Notes under the pieces: generated by a model
Seen by the model: only the letters and a program-made list of their open reading frames with translations
What the model was told of the DNA's origin: nothing
The model's database searches: none
Translations under genes and position numbers: made by a program
Assembly: GCA_963575745.1 (NCBI GenBank)
Contig: CAUYUJ010019359.1
Span: forward strand, 729,093 to 793,092
Direction: 5' to 3'
Length of the DNA stretch: 64,000 bases
DNA from: Prorocentrum cordatum
Taxonomy: Eukaryota; Sar; Dinophyceae; Prorocentrales; Prorocentraceae
Shown here: one piece after another, positions 63,942-64,000 of the stretch
Layout of the letters: each line of letters starts with the position of its first letter
Position numbering within the stretch: position 1 is the first letter of the stretch

Positions 63942-64000
<59 letters not shown>
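63832..64000. repeat. (CTA)n microsatellite reaching the window end
   Basis: Near-perfect ACT triplets from ~63855 with one TATTCT interruption (~63938-63943). It continues beyond the window. GGGCTGGTGGGA lies just before it (63818-63829). Confidence 0.95.

Overview
The window looks like nuclear DNA of a dinoflagellate. The diagnostic evidence is the dinoflagellate spliced-leader (SL) sequence, which occurs three times as a perfect 22-nt copy (6009-6030, 40181-40202, 49937-49958) and once degraded (3429-3449). All four lie on the + strand, and each sits just upstream of coding or formerly coding sequence. None is followed by a GT splice donor, so they are SL relics carried on reverse-transcribed, re-integrated mRNAs and not SL-RNA genes. 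High GC, very low gene density and a mass of simple and composite repeats fit the same picture. A Prorocentrum-like genome is my guess from style; that is inference.

Layout. 1-3.4 kb: the end of a ~100-bp tandem-repeat element, microsatellites, an 11-bp-period array and purine tracts. 3.4-7.4 kb: two SL-headed paralogous genes, the first intact (3539-4720) and the second frameshifted (6094-7391), each placed directly after a long (TCC)n tract. 7.4-14.4 kb: microsatellites, a 78-bp satellite, a CACTACT-type array with a telomere-like edge, and an inverted pair of 21-bp arrays. 14.4-16.65 kb: TCC tract and the decayed 3' part of a LINE-type retrotransposon. 16.65-21.8 kb: fold-back elements and dispersed repeats. 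21.86-26.02 kb: a ~4.2-kb head-to-head pair of tandem-repeat elements. 26-34.6 kb: repeats, a TA-flanked MITE with an empty paralogous site, and a palindromic MITE with an 8-bp target duplication. 34.6-40 kb: a second TA-flanked MITE enlarged by a ~1.8-kb insertion, long 11-bp-period arrays and a third MITE type. 40.16-41.85 kb: a complete retroposed mRNA (secreted vWFA-vWFD-like protein) with SL, short A run and a 17-bp target-site duplication. 42-49.9 kb: satellites, hairpins and AT-rich insertions. 49.9-52.6 kb: an SL-headed LINE-like element (ORF1-like plus endonuclease), interrupted by a MITE whose removal restores the reading frame. 52.6-60.3 kb: mostly repeats. 60.3-61.0 kb: an exon of a UPF0126/TRIC-type membrane protein. 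61.9-63.05 kb: G-run satellite. 63.8 kb to end: (CTA)n.

The genes do not form a pathway or operon. The common theme is mRNA retroposition and non-autonomous mobile DNA. Only two loci look intact (3539-4720 and 40271-41620) and one is a plausible host exon (60295-61002). Most long open frames elsewhere are translations of low-complexity repeats and are left out.
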